A stretch of 64,000 nt of DNA from JANSWP01 sp041941305 (GTDB lineage: Bacteria; Bacteroidota; Bacteroidia; Chitinophagales; Saprospiraceae): contig JBGTQJ010000019.1 in NCBI GenBank assembly GCA_041941305.1, positions 90,718 to 154,717 on the forward strand. Direction: 5' to 3'. The position numbers were made by a program, and so were the translations under genes. The notes below the pieces were generated by a model. That model saw nothing but the letters and a program-made list of their open reading frames with translations, was not told where the DNA came from and ran no database searches. Below are positions 55,173-63,837 of the stretch, one piece after another (the first letter of the stretch is position 1; each line of letters starts with the position of its first letter).

Positions 55173-56159
55173 ATGAAAGAATTGCTGACCCGATTATACA
55201 ATCACGAAACCTTGACCAGAGCAGAGGCCTATGAAGCACTGGTCAGAATAAGTGCAGGTGAAGCCAATGAAGCGCAAATGGCGAGTTTCATGACCGTTTT
55301 CCTGATGAGAAATATTAAGGTCAATGAGTTGCAGGGGTTTCGCGATGCGCTTCTTGAACTGAGGGTTGCTGTTGATCTGGAAAACCGGGAAACGATTGAT
55401 ATAGTTGGAACTGGTGGTGATGGCAAAAATACCTTCAATATTTCAACTTGTTCCGCTTTCGTCATTGCAGGAGCAGGCTATCAGGTAACTAAACATGGTA
55501 ACAATAGTGCTTCTTCTGTAAGTGGTTCGAGTAATGTACTCGCTCATTTTGGCTATGAGTTTACAAGTGATTCGGATGTATTGATGAAGCAGTTGGACAA
55601 AGCCAATATTTGCTTTTTTCATGCCCCTTTATTCCATCCGGCTATGAAAGCAGTGGGACCAGTTCGACGTCAATTGGGTGTAAAAACCTTTTTCAATATG
55701 CTTGGCCCTTTGGTCAATCCTGCTCAACCCAAGTATCAGTTATTTGGAACTTTTAGCATGGAATTGAGTCGATTGTATCAATATATATTGCAGGAAAATA
55801 AAAAACAGTTTGCTGTAGTCTATGCGCTTGATGGGTATGATGAAATTTCTCTGACTGGTGATTTAAAGGTTAGAACTCATTTTAATGAAAGGCTTTTGTC
55901 TCCAAAAGATTTTGGAAAACCGACTAATAAGCAAGAGGACCTTTATGGGGGGGAAACTGTTCAGGATGCCGCAAATATTTTTCGAAATATTCTGGAAAAT
56001 AATTCCACTTCAGCCCAAAGAAACGTAGTAATTGCGAATGCAGGTATGGCAATTGCCTGTATGAAACCAGAACAAAGTTTAGAAGATAGTTTATTGGAAG
56101 CGGAAGAGAGTTTGGTGAGTGGAAGCGCAATGGAAAGTTTGAAAAAATTGGTGAATTAA
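55173..56159 (+). CDS. trpD: Anthranilate phosphoribosyltransferase
   Basis: 328 residues. 'VGTGGDGKNTFNISTCSAFVIAGAG' and 'KHGNNSASSVSGSSNVLAHFG' bind PRPP and anthranilate; 'FFHAPLFHPAMKAVGPVRRQLGVKTFFNMLGPLVNP' (cited in parts) is diagnostic. Transfers phosphoribose to anthranilate. 11 nt before trpC. Confidence 0.96.
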   Translation: MKELLTRLYNHETLTRAEAYEALVRISAGEANEAQMASFMTVFLMRNIKVNELQGFRDALLELRVAVDLENRETIDIVGTGGDGKNTFNISTCSAFVIAGAGYQVTKHGNNSASSVSGSSNVLAHFGYEFTSDSDVLMKQLDKANICFFHAPLFHPAMKAVGPVRRQLGVKTFFNMLGPLVNPAQPKYQLFGTFSMELSRLYQYILQENKKQFAVVYALDGYDEISLTGDLKVRTHFNERLLSPKDFGKPTNKQEDLYGGETVQDAANIFRNILENNSTSAQRNVVIANAGMAIACMKPEQSLEDSLLEAEESLVSGSAMESLKKLVN

Positions 56160-56170
56160 AAAATAGAATA

Positions 56171-56986
56171 ATGACCATTTTAGAAAAAATAACCCAACAC
56201 AAAAGAAAAGAAGTAGCCGAGCGAAAAGAGCTGTATCCAACCAAATTATTGGAGCAAAGTATTTATTACAAAACGCCATCGGTGAGTTTGAAAAAATACT
56301 TGTTGCGTCCTGACAAACCCGGAATCATCGCAGAATTTAAAAGGCATTCTCCATCAAAAGGAGATATCAATCCCTTTGTATCGGTGGAACAGGTAAGTCT
56401 GGGATATATGCAGGCAGGTGCAAGTGCACTTTCTGTTTTGACTGACCAAAAATTCTTTAAAGGAAATAATGCAGATCTGACGGAAGCGAGGAAATTCAAT
56501 TATTGTCCGATTTTGAGGAAGGAATTTATAGTAGATGAATATCAAATCATTGAAGCCAAATCAATAGGAGCTGATGCCATTTTATTAATTGCGGAATGTC
56601 TTACAAAAGAAAAGGTAGGCAAGTTTGCCAAATTGGCAAAATCTATTGGTTTGGAAGTCCTGTTGGAAGTTCATTCTTTACGTCAGCTATCTAAAATATC
56701 ATCTGAAATAGATGTGGTCGGAGTGAATAACCGAAATTTGGAAACTTTTGAAGTGAGTATTCAAAACTCAATAGAATTATTTCCAGCTATTCCCGATGAA
56801 TTTGTGAGAATTTCTGAAAGTGGTATCAGTTCTGTTGATGCCATAATTGAATTGAAAACTGTTGGCTTTCAGGGATTTTTAATTGGGGAATATTTTATGA
56901 AATCCGCTAATCCTGGGAAGAATTGTAGAGAATTTATTCAGGAAATAAAATTGCGGGAACAAGAAATCTCATTGACAAACAGCTAA
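56171..56986 (+). CDS. trpC: Indole-3-glycerol-phosphate synthase
   Basis: 271 residues. 'IIAEFKRHSPSKGDI' with the catalytic Lys, 'ALSVLTDQKFFKGN', 'PILRKEFIVDEYQI', 'IGVNNRNLETFEV'-type and 'RISESGISSVDAI' motifs of the TrpC barrel. Closes the indole ring. Stand-alone (not fused to TrpF). 29 nt before trpF. Confidence 0.96.
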   Translation: MTILEKITQHKRKEVAERKELYPTKLLEQSIYYKTPSVSLKKYLLRPDKPGIIAEFKRHSPSKGDINPFVSVEQVSLGYMQAGASALSVLTDQKFFKGNNADLTEARKFNYCPILRKEFIVDEYQIIEAKSIGADAILLIAECLTKEKVGKFAKLAKSIGLEVLLEVHSLRQLSKISSEIDVVGVNNRNLETFEVSIQNSIELFPAIPDEFVRISESGISSVDAIIELKTVGFQGFLIGEYFMKSANPGKNCREFIQEIKLREQEISLTNS

Positions 56987-57015
56987 TCAAAAGCTAGAAA
57001 AAGGATTCATACAAA

Positions 57016-57681
57016 ATGAAACTAACCCATCCCAATTTTTCAGATAGAGCACCCGAACTAAAGATTAAAGTCTGCGGTCTGAGAATGCCCGACAATATCG
57101 AGGCAGTTGCTGAATTGCCGATAGATATGATTGGATTGATTTTTTATGAGAAATCGCCTCGATATATCAATGCTGATGGATTTAAGGATTTAAAAAATGT
57201 GGACCAGACCAGGGTAGGGGTCTTTGTAAATGCGGAAACTTCCTACGTTTTGGAAAAGGTAGGTGCATTTGAACTGGAATTCGTTCAATTGCATGGAGAT
57301 GAAAGTGCAGAATATTGCCAGGATTTGAAAAGTGTATGGCCCAGCATCAAAATCATTAAGGCCTTTTCGGTTGATGAGGATTTTGATTTCAACATAACTA
57401 AAGCCTACGAACACGCTGTCGAATTCTTTTTATTTGATACAAAAGGAAAAAACAGGGGTGGCAATGGGAAAATTTTTAATTGGGAACTTTTAAAAAAATA
57501 TGAGGGTAACAGGCAATTTTATTTAAGTGGAGGCATTGGTTTGGAGCATGCAGAAAGCATTTCAAAACTGTACTTTCCCAAATTGGTGGGGATAGACTTG
57601 AATAGCAAATTTGAAATAGCTCCCGGCTTGAAAGATGTGGAGAAATTGAAGCAATTTTTATCGAAGCTTAAGAATGCTTAA
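57016..57681 (+). CDS. trpF: Phosphoribosylanthranilate isomerase
   Basis: 221 residues. 'IKVCGLRMPDNIEAVAEL' with the catalytic Cys, 'IGLIFYEKSPRYI', 'VQLHGDESAEYC', 'LFDTKGKNRGGNGKIFNW', and a late 'YLSGGIGLEHA'. The C-terminus overlaps tail-to-tail with uma2 by 14 nt, and then the operon is interrupted by that gene on the other strand. Confidence 0.95.
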   Translation: MKLTHPNFSDRAPELKIKVCGLRMPDNIEAVAELPIDMIGLIFYEKSPRYINADGFKDLKNVDQTRVGVFVNAETSYVLEKVGAFELEFVQLHGDESAEYCQDLKSVWPSIKIIKAFSVDEDFDFNITKAYEHAVEFFLFDTKGKNRGGNGKIFNWELLKKYEGNRQFYLSGGIGLEHAESISKLYFPKLVGIDLNSKFEIAPGLKDVEKLKQFLSKLKNA

Positions 57682-58240
57682 ATCTAATTTGAGCATATAA
57701 ATCGTTCATTGAAAAAGAAATTTCGAGTGCCGAGATGTGGATAACGTCTGCATCTTGTGTGAAAATGGAGTAGGTCCAATCTGTGGCATTTTCCTGACGA
57801 GTATACATCTCTACGGTTTTTTGATCTTGGGCAATGATGAGGTAGTGTTTGAGAGAATCTATATTCAAATACTCTTTGAGCTTATCGTCTCTATCCGTTG
57901 TAGCAGTTGAATCAGAAAGGATTTCAACAATGGCAATGGGTTTTTTTACCATGTGGCTGTCCTCAATATCCGAAATCGGCGCAAAAACCACGTCAGGGTA
58001 TCTATAGATTTTGTCTTCCTTTACATGTGTTTTTATATCGTGTGTAAAAATTTCTATTCCGTTTTTTCTTAATAATAGACTAAACCATTCAATAAAAAAC
58101 CTTGCAAGACGGTTAGCGTTTTTGCTTTCTCCGGACATAGGGATGAGTTTTCCATAATAATATTCATGACGAATCTCAGACGTTTTTTCAAACTCGAAAT
58201 ATTCTTCTACAGTATAATTTTTTTCGATGGTATCAACCAT
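57668..58240 (-). CDS. Uma2-family (DUF820) restriction-endonuclease-like protein
   Basis: 190 residues. 'YTVEEYFEFEKTSEIRHEYYYGKLIPMSG' is typical of Uma2/DUF820. Nuclease-core residues are present: Asp in YRYPDVVF, Glu in AIVEILSDST, and Lys in DRDDKLKEY. Such PD-(D/E)XK-type proteins are abundant and often mobile in Cyanobacteria and some Bacteroidetes; their role is unclear. It is inserted between trpF and trpB in reverse orientation, with no inverted repeats or target duplication that I can see. A TTG-N21-TAAATTTG promoter lies just upstream. Confidence 0.88.
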   Translation of the reverse strand: MVDTIEKNYTVEEYFEFEKTSEIRHEYYYGKLIPMSGESKNANRLARFFIEWFSLLLRKNGIEIFTHDIKTHVKEDKIYRYPDVVFAPISDIEDSHMVKKPIAIVEILSDSTATTDRDDKLKEYLNIDSLKHYLIIAQDQKTVEMYTRQENATDWTYSIFTQDADVIHISALEISFSMNDLYAQIRFKHS

Positions 58241-58260
58241 GATGATTTTTTTGATTATTA

Positions 58261-58292
58261 CAAATTTAATGTTTTTTCAGCAAATTATTCAA
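58261..58292 (-). promoter_or_regulatory. Candidate promoter of uma2
   Basis: On the minus strand, TTG (58292-58290), 21 nt, TAAATTTG (58268-58261). It runs into the trpB start region on the other strand, so the two genes share a 54-bp divergent spacer. Confidence 0.4.
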
Positions 58293-58294
58293 CT

Positions 58295-59482
58295 ATGATA
58301 AATATAGATGAACGCGGTTATTATGGTGAATTTGGAGGTGCATTTATTCCAGAAATGCTTTATCCTAATGTGGAGGAATTACGCCAGAAATACCTGGAAA
58401 TAATGGCGGATCCTGATTTCGAAAAAGCCTTTCGGGATTTATTAAAACACTATGTCGGGCGTCCTTCTCCACTTTACTTTGCCGAGCGGCTCTCCGCCCA
58501 TTACCAAACTCAGATCTATCTAAAAAGAGAAGACCTCAATCATACCGGAGCACACAAAATCAACAATACGATAGGACAAATATTGATGGCAAAAAGGTTG
58601 GGGAAAAACAGGATTATCGCTGAGACTGGCGCTGGTCAACATGGGGTCGCAACGGCTACTGTTTGTGCTTTGATGGGTATCGAATGCATCGTGTATATGG
58701 GTTCCATTGATATCGAGAGGCAAGCACCAAATGTCTCTCGAATGAGGATGCTGGGAGCTGAAGTCAGACCTGCTACATCGGGAAGTCAGACATTAAAAGA
58801 TGCGACGAACGAGGCGATTCGAGATTGGATCAACAACCCTGAAGACACCCATTATATTATTGGTTCTGTTGTTGGTCCCCATCCCTACCCGGATATGGTT
58901 GCCCGCTTTCAATCTGTAATATCGGAAGAGATGAAATGGCAATTGAAAGAGCAAACTGGTAATGAAAAACCAAATGCGATAATTGCCTGTGTTGGTGGAG
59001 GTAGTAATGCAGCCGGGGCTTACTATCATTATTTAAATGAAAAAGAAGTTAGACTGATTGCAGTGGAAGCTGCCGGTTTGGGTATTCACTCGGGAGAATC
59101 TGCTGCAACGAGTGTTTTGGGTTCTAAGGGGATTATTCACGGTAGTCGGACACTTTTGATGCAAACAGCTGATGGGCAAATCATCGAACCCTACTCGATA
59201 TCTGCTGGATTAGACTATCCAGGAATTGGACCTATGCATGCTCATTTGATTGATACAGGAAGGGCGGAAGCGGTTAGTATTTCAGATGAAGAAGCATTGG
59301 TAGCTGCTTATTTTTTGGCAAAGAAGGAAGGAATCATACCAGCGCTGGAGTCTGCTCATGCATTTGCAGCTTTGGAAGTATTGGAATTTGGAAAAGAGGA
59401 GGTAGTGGTCATTAATTTATCTGGGAGGGGAGATAAAGATTTGGCTACTTATGTTAAACACTTTAAAAACGAAAATCCATGA
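58295..59482 (+). CDS. trpB: Tryptophan synthase beta chain
   Basis: 395 residues from ATG 58295; the family begins 'YYGEFGGAFIPE', so the 43-residue upstream extension (which overlaps uma2) is rejected. PLP Lys in 'LNHTGAHKINNT', 'AETGAGQHGVATAT', 'CVGGGSNAAG' for PLP phosphate, and 'EGIIPALESAHA'. Condenses indole and Ser to Trp. Overlaps trpA by 4 nt (ATGA). It must be expressed past the reverse uma2 gene or from its own promoter; none is obvious. Confidence 0.96.
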   Translation: MINIDERGYYGEFGGAFIPEMLYPNVEELRQKYLEIMADPDFEKAFRDLLKHYVGRPSPLYFAERLSAHYQTQIYLKREDLNHTGAHKINNTIGQILMAKRLGKNRIIAETGAGQHGVATATVCALMGIECIVYMGSIDIERQAPNVSRMRMLGAEVRPATSGSQTLKDATNEAIRDWINNPEDTHYIIGSVVGPHPYPDMVARFQSVISEEMKWQLKEQTGNEKPNAIIACVGGGSNAAGAYYHYLNEKEVRLIAVEAAGLGIHSGESAATSVLGSKGIIHGSRTLLMQTADGQIIEPYSISAGLDYPGIGPMHAHLIDTGRAEAVSISDEEALVAAYFLAKKEGIIPALESAHAFAALEVLEFGKEEVVVINLSGRGDKDLATYVKHFKNENP

Positions 59483-60267
59483 ACCGTATCCAACAACTAT
59501 TCAGGCAAAAATCTGGTGACATTCTCAATATTTATTTCACAGCCGGATACCCCAATCTAAATGATACTGAAAGTATTGTGCTTGATTTAGAACGCGAAGG
59601 AGTTGATATAATTGAGATTGGGATGCCTTATTCTGATCCGCTTGCGGATGGTCCTACAATTCAGGAAAGTGGAACCCAGGCTTTGAAAAATGGAATGACT
59701 TTGCCCTTGCTTTTTGAACAAATTGCCAGGGTTAGAGCGCATTCCAACATTCCATTGATTTTGATGGGGTATTTTAATCAGGTGATGCAGTATGGAGAAG
59801 AGGCATTTATTCAAAAATGTATGGAAGTAGGAATTGACGGAGTGATTTTGCCGGACTTACCACTTTTTGAATATGAATCATCCTACAAACATTTATTTGA
59901 AAAATACGATTTGGGAATCAGCTTTTTAATTACTCCTCAAACTAGTGAAGAGAGAATCAGAAAAGTCGACGAATTGACGAGAGGTTTTATTTATATGGTT
60001 TCGAATGCCTCAATTACCGGAGCCAAAAAAGGTATTTCGGAAAAGCAAATAGCCTACTTTGAAAGAATTCATCGGTTAAATTTGAAAAATCCCAAATTGA
60101 TAGGTTTTGGGATTTCCAATAATGAAACTTTTTCAACTGCTTGTCAATATGCAAATGGGGCAATAATTGGAAGTGCTTTTATTAAAGCTTTGGCCATTGG
60201 AGAAGATTTGGAAAACACAATTGCTGAATTTGTAGGGATGATTAGAGGATCACTTGTTGGTGTATAG
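59479..60267 (+). CDS. trpA: Tryptophan synthase alpha chain
   Basis: 262 residues. 'IYFTAGYPNLNDT', catalytic Glu in 'VDIIEIGMPYSDPLADGPTIQ', catalytic Asp in 'DGVILPDLPLFE', 'FIYMVSNASITGAKKGI' and 'GFGISNNE'. Splits indoleglycerol phosphate to indole for TrpB. Coupled to trpB by a 4-nt overlap. Confidence 0.96.
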   Translation: MNRIQQLFRQKSGDILNIYFTAGYPNLNDTESIVLDLEREGVDIIEIGMPYSDPLADGPTIQESGTQALKNGMTLPLLFEQIARVRAHSNIPLILMGYFNQVMQYGEEAFIQKCMEVGIDGVILPDLPLFEYESSYKHLFEKYDLGISFLITPQTSEERIRKVDELTRGFIYMVSNASITGAKKGISEKQIAYFERIHRLNLKNPKLIGFGISNNETFSTACQYANGAIIGSAFIKALAIGEDLENTIAEFVGMIRGSLVGV

Positions 60268-60303
60268 TTAAACTAGTGATTTAAGTGATAGGAGGAAAGG
60301 TTG

Positions 60304-60350
60304 TTCAAAGTTGTTTCAAATTGTGCAACAAGTATTTAAACAACTTTGAA
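60304..60350. repeat. 13-bp perfect GGTTCAA-type hairpin after trpA
   Basis: TTCAAAGTTGTTT (60304-60316) / AAACAACTTTGAA (60338-60350). Further GAACCA/AACCA words follow to ~60385. It sits in the 148-bp spacer between trpA and the DAHP synthase gene and may end or attenuate the trp transcript. Confidence 0.6.
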
Positions 60351-60415
60351 CCACCTGGAACCATTTTAAACCACTTAGAATCACCTGATTAAACAGAAGT
60401 TAAAATAAATAGGAT

Positions 60416-61426
60416 ATGATTATTCAATTAGAAAAAAACATTTCCAGAGCGCAAATTTTGAGGCTGAAAAGTAAACTCAAGGATATTAATTATAAAGGAA
60501 ATCGGGTACAAACTCAATTTTCTGACTATATCGTTTGTGTTGGAAAAAAGGAATTTGACATTCGCTCCATTGGTACATTGGAGGGAGTTCGTGACATTCA
60601 CCGAGTAAGTGATGCTTACAAATTGGTTAGCAAAAAATGGCGCGTCCATGATACAAAAATTAGCTTAGGAGATTCATCAATGATTGGGACTGGAAACTTT
60701 TCTATTATGGCAGGTCCATGCTCTATTGAGTCAGAGGAGCAAATCGAAAACACTATCGACCATTTGTTGAAAAACGACATTAAAATAATGCGGGGAGGTG
60801 TTTACAAACCGCGCAGTTCTCCTTATTCTTTTCGGGGCCTGGGAATTGAGGGATTGAAAATTTGGTATGAACGAGCCAGGAAAGCAGGAATTAAAATCAT
60901 TACAGAAGTCATGATGGTGGAGCAGATAGAGGATATGATAGATTATGTAGATATTTTTCAAGTTGGAGCACGTAATTCCCAGAACTTCAATTTGTTGGAT
61001 GCGCTGGGTAAATTAGACAAACCAGTATTATTAAAAAGAGGCATATCTGGAACAATTGATGAATTGCTGCAAGCTGCTGAATACATTTTTTCCAACGGAA
61101 ATGAAAAAATAATGCTTTGTGAAAGAGGCATTCGCTCTTACGAAAAAGCATACCGCAATTGTATGGACATCAATGCCATTGCCATCTTAAAGGAGAAAAC
61201 GCATTTACCTGTAATTGCAGACCCTTCACATGGAATTGGTGTTCGTCGCTTTGTTGAAAATGTGGCCCTGGCCAGCATTATGGCAGGCGCAGATGGGGTG
61301 ATTATGGAGGTACATGCAACACCGGAAAAAGCATTTTCTGATGGCCAGCAAACACTGAATTTTCAGGAGGCGGGGAGTCTATATTCAAAAATGAGAAAGA
61401 CTTTTGAGTTGAGAGAGTCGTTTTAG
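60416..61426 (+). CDS. aroF: 3-deoxy-7-phosphoheptulonate (DAHP) synthase
   Basis: 336 residues, type I-beta with an N-terminal ferredoxin-like regulatory domain (~1-70) as in the Thermotoga enzyme. Barrel motifs: 'IMAGPCSIESEEQI', 'RGGVYKPRSSPYSFRG', 'FQVGARNSQNFNLL', 'KPVLLKRGISGT', 'LCERGIRSYEKA' and 'PVIADPSHGIGVR'. Condenses PEP and erythrose-4-P, the first step of aromatic synthesis. The N-terminal domain suggests feedback by an aromatic amino acid. It follows trpA, so supply and use of chorismate are probably co-regulated. Confidence 0.94.
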   Translation: MIIQLEKNISRAQILRLKSKLKDINYKGNRVQTQFSDYIVCVGKKEFDIRSIGTLEGVRDIHRVSDAYKLVSKKWRVHDTKISLGDSSMIGTGNFSIMAGPCSIESEEQIENTIDHLLKNDIKIMRGGVYKPRSSPYSFRGLGIEGLKIWYERARKAGIKIITEVMMVEQIEDMIDYVDIFQVGARNSQNFNLLDALGKLDKPVLLKRGISGTIDELLQAAEYIFSNGNEKIMLCERGIRSYEKAYRNCMDINAIAILKEKTHLPVIADPSHGIGVRRFVENVALASIMAGADGVIMEVHATPEKAFSDGQQTLNFQEAGSLYSKMRKTFELRESF

Positions 61427-61509
61427 GAACATTCACGAAATAAGATTGCCAAATTGACTGAGGTTTTTGAAGATCTCAAAAACAGTTTTGAACTTCTTAT
61501 CTTCGCTTT

Positions 61510-63837
61510 ATGAAACCTCTACGTCACCCATTTTGCCTCCTGGCGCTTATTGCTATCACTTTTACATGTTGTACAACCCAGGGCCAGCCAGGTCCTGAAA
61601 TTTCCAATTCTGCAGATGAACTCCCCACTAGACGTCAACTTAGCCGAAGTTTCTGGTCAGAAGAAAAACCACAGGTTGTTTTGGTGTATCCTACTGGGAA
61701 ATTGGAAGCAGATTTTAAGAAAATTGGGGAAACCTTTAAAGAAAAAACCAAGGACTTTCTAAGGCTTAGTATAAAATCCTGTAGCGAAATCACCGCAGAA
61801 GAATGTAAAACGAAACCTCTAATAACTATTGGGACACCCAATGCAAATAGAGTGGTTTCTGATTTGCTGAATGATCTACTGCTAAAAATCACCAATGGCA
61901 AAATTCACTTCAACAATCGGCAGTTTGAAGATGCCTCCACCGTCGCTATCCTACCTTTTTACCCCAATCCCATGAATCCCTTAAATCCCTTGACTTTGAT
62001 CACCGGCTTGAACGATGAGTCCATTATTTCCTTTCTTGAGAATAAATTGGCTACAGATTGGAATTTATTTAGTTGGGGCAATTTTGATTACGAAATGTAT
62101 CAGAATAACCGCAGGGTGCTTTTGGGTTTTTTGGATGGTCAAACCTGGGAAATTCAACATGAAGTAAATTTTGAATTCAGTAAAGGTTCTGAGGTGATAC
62201 TGGAAACTGCTCATTATCGCTTCCTTTCAGTTGAGCATGGTCACAGCAAAAGCAGTAATGATTTGGAGGAGTTGGCAGCTCTTTCAGAAAGGGCAGCTCA
62301 ACAAATTTATGAGTTTACCGGTACATCAAAAAAACTACCCAAAATCAACCATTTTCTATATACTTCTACAGAACAAAAAGGCTTGATGCTTCACAATACT
62401 GAACATGCACATGTTAATTTTGTCAATAGAGAGGTACATACTGTTCTTAATGAAACCTATGGCGGAAATTTTATTGGTAAAGAAAATGAATTGATAATCA
62501 GACAGTTAATAGGCAAACCCAGGACGATGGCTCTGGAAAGAGGTTTGGCAATATACTTTTCTGAAAAATGGCAAAAACAAGGTTTTCAATATTGGGCAAA
62601 AAGATTGTACGATTCAGGTAATATTATTCCACTTTCGGATATTTTGGATGATGAAGTGATCAATAGGGGCTCTCGATTATTGACTGGTTGCCTGTCAGCT
62701 TCTTTTGTGGAGTTCGTAATTATCGAATTTGGAAAGGAGAATTTTTTAGAAAAATATAATGATTGGGTACCAACCTCTGATGAAATTCAACGCCTGGAAA
62801 AAGGCTGGCTAGCCTACTTGAAAAAACGACCTATAACCCATAACCCACAACCCACAACCCATAACCCACAATTACACTACCTCAATGGTTTTAATTTTGC
62901 GCATGAAGGATATAGAATTTATAATGGTTATGGTTCAAAAAGGGCTACCCAATCTTTGGAGAAGTTAGTTGAATTGGGCTCCAACGCGGTGGCTATTGTT
63001 CCTTATGGATACATGAGAAATCCCAATCAAGCCACATTTATTGGCATCACCAATCGACCTGGCTCAGAGAATGATGAAAGTGTCATCCACTCCAATGCCA
63101 TGGCGAAAAAAATGGGCATGTCTGTGATGCTAAAACCTCAAATATGGCTGCATTCCAGCAGTTGGCCGGGAGATGTGAAAATGAATTCTGAGGAGGAATG
63201 GCAACATTTTTTCCATTATTACCATCATTGGATCTCCCATTATGCTTTTATGGCAGAAATCTATGAAATGCCCATGTTTTGTTTGGGTGTAGAATTCGCA
63301 AAGTCAACTTTGGAAAGAGAACAAGATTGGAGGCGATTGATTAAAAAAATAAGAGGCATATATTCTGGGCAATTGACTTATGCCGCCAATTGGGGGAAAG
63401 AATTCGAAAATGTTTCCTTTTGGGATGAGTTGGATTTTATTGGTTTGAACTGCTATTATCCCTTAGCAAATGGAGAAAATGCCTCTAAAGAAGAGCTAAA
63501 AAAGGGATTTGAAGGAGTCGTCCCCAAAATCGAAACAGTAAATAGACGATACAAAAAACCCATTGTATTTACGGAAATAGGGTTTAGAAGTATCAACGCT
63601 CCTTGGAAACATCCGCATGCAGGTGAGCGAAGGGGTGCTTACAATGGAGAACATCAAAAAAGGTGTTACGAAGCTATTTTCGAATCTATTGACAATCGAA
63701 AATGGTGTCGTGGAATTTTATGGTGGAAATTTCCTTGTGATTTGAGCTATCGAGGAGTTGAAAATGGAAGTTTTACCCCAAATAAGAAGCCTGCAGAGCA
63801 GGTTGTAAAACAATGGTTTTCGGAGAAGAAAAATTAA
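61510..63837 (+). CDS. Lipoprotein with degenerate peptidase-like N-domain and GH113-like barrel
   Basis: 775 residues. Signal peptide with a Cys pair (TFTCC, ~20-21) for lipidation. Residues ~60-435 resemble a gluzincin-type peptidase scaffold ('EHAHVNFVNREVHTVLNETYGG', 'ALERGLAIYFSEKW') but have no HExxH, so it looks inactive. Residues 442-455 are coded by six 7-nt repeats and form a Pro/His/Asn linker. Residues ~456-775 are a GH113-like TIM barrel ('YNGYGSKRATQSLEKL', 'GMSVMLKPQIWLH') with Glu595 (GVEFAKS) as candidate acid/base and Glu689 (FTEIGF) as nucleophile. GH113 contains beta-mannanases. Surface or periplasmic location inferred. Confidence 0.8.
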   Translation: MKPLRHPFCLLALIAITFTCCTTQGQPGPEISNSADELPTRRQLSRSFWSEEKPQVVLVYPTGKLEADFKKIGETFKEKTKDFLRLSIKSCSEITAEECKTKPLITIGTPNANRVVSDLLNDLLLKITNGKIHFNNRQFEDASTVAILPFYPNPMNPLNPLTLITGLNDESIISFLENKLATDWNLFSWGNFDYEMYQNNRRVLLGFLDGQTWEIQHEVNFEFSKGSEVILETAHYRFLSVEHGHSKSSNDLEELAALSERAAQQIYEFTGTSKKLPKINHFLYTSTEQKGLMLHNTEHAHVNFVNREVHTVLNETYGGNFIGKENELIIRQLIGKPRTMALERGLAIYFSEKWQKQGFQYWAKRLYDSGNIIPLSDILDDEVINRGSRLLTGCLSASFVEFVIIEFGKENFLEKYNDWVPTSDEIQRLEKGWLAYLKKRPITHNPQPTTHNPQLHYLNGFNFAHEGYRIYNGYGSKRATQSLEKLVELGSNAVAIVPYGYMRNPNQATFIGITNRPGSENDESVIHSNAMAKKMGMSVMLKPQIWLHSSSWPGDVKMNSEEEWQHFFHYYHHWISHYAFMAEIYEMPMFCLGVEFAKSTLEREQDWRRLIKKIRGIYSGQLTYAANWGKEFENVSFWDELDFIGLNCYYPLANGENASKEELKKGFEGVVPKIETVNRRYKKPIVFTEIGFRSINAPWKHPHAGERRGAYNGEHQKRCYEAIFESIDNRKWCRGILWWKFPCDLSYRGVENGSFTPNKKPAEQVVKQWFSEKKN
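62833..62874 (+). repeat. Heptanucleotide repeat inside a CDS
   Basis: Five units A(T/C)AACCC and a sixth partial: ATAACCC, ATAACCC, ACAACCC, ACAACCC, ATAACCC, ACAATTA. It encodes the linker between the two domains of the host protein. Same 7-nt period as the tracts at 40334 and 46205. Confidence 0.9.

Noticed and set aside
58166..58294. 43-residue extension of TrpB
   Set aside because: It overlaps uma2 on the other strand, and the family starts at the ATG at 58295.
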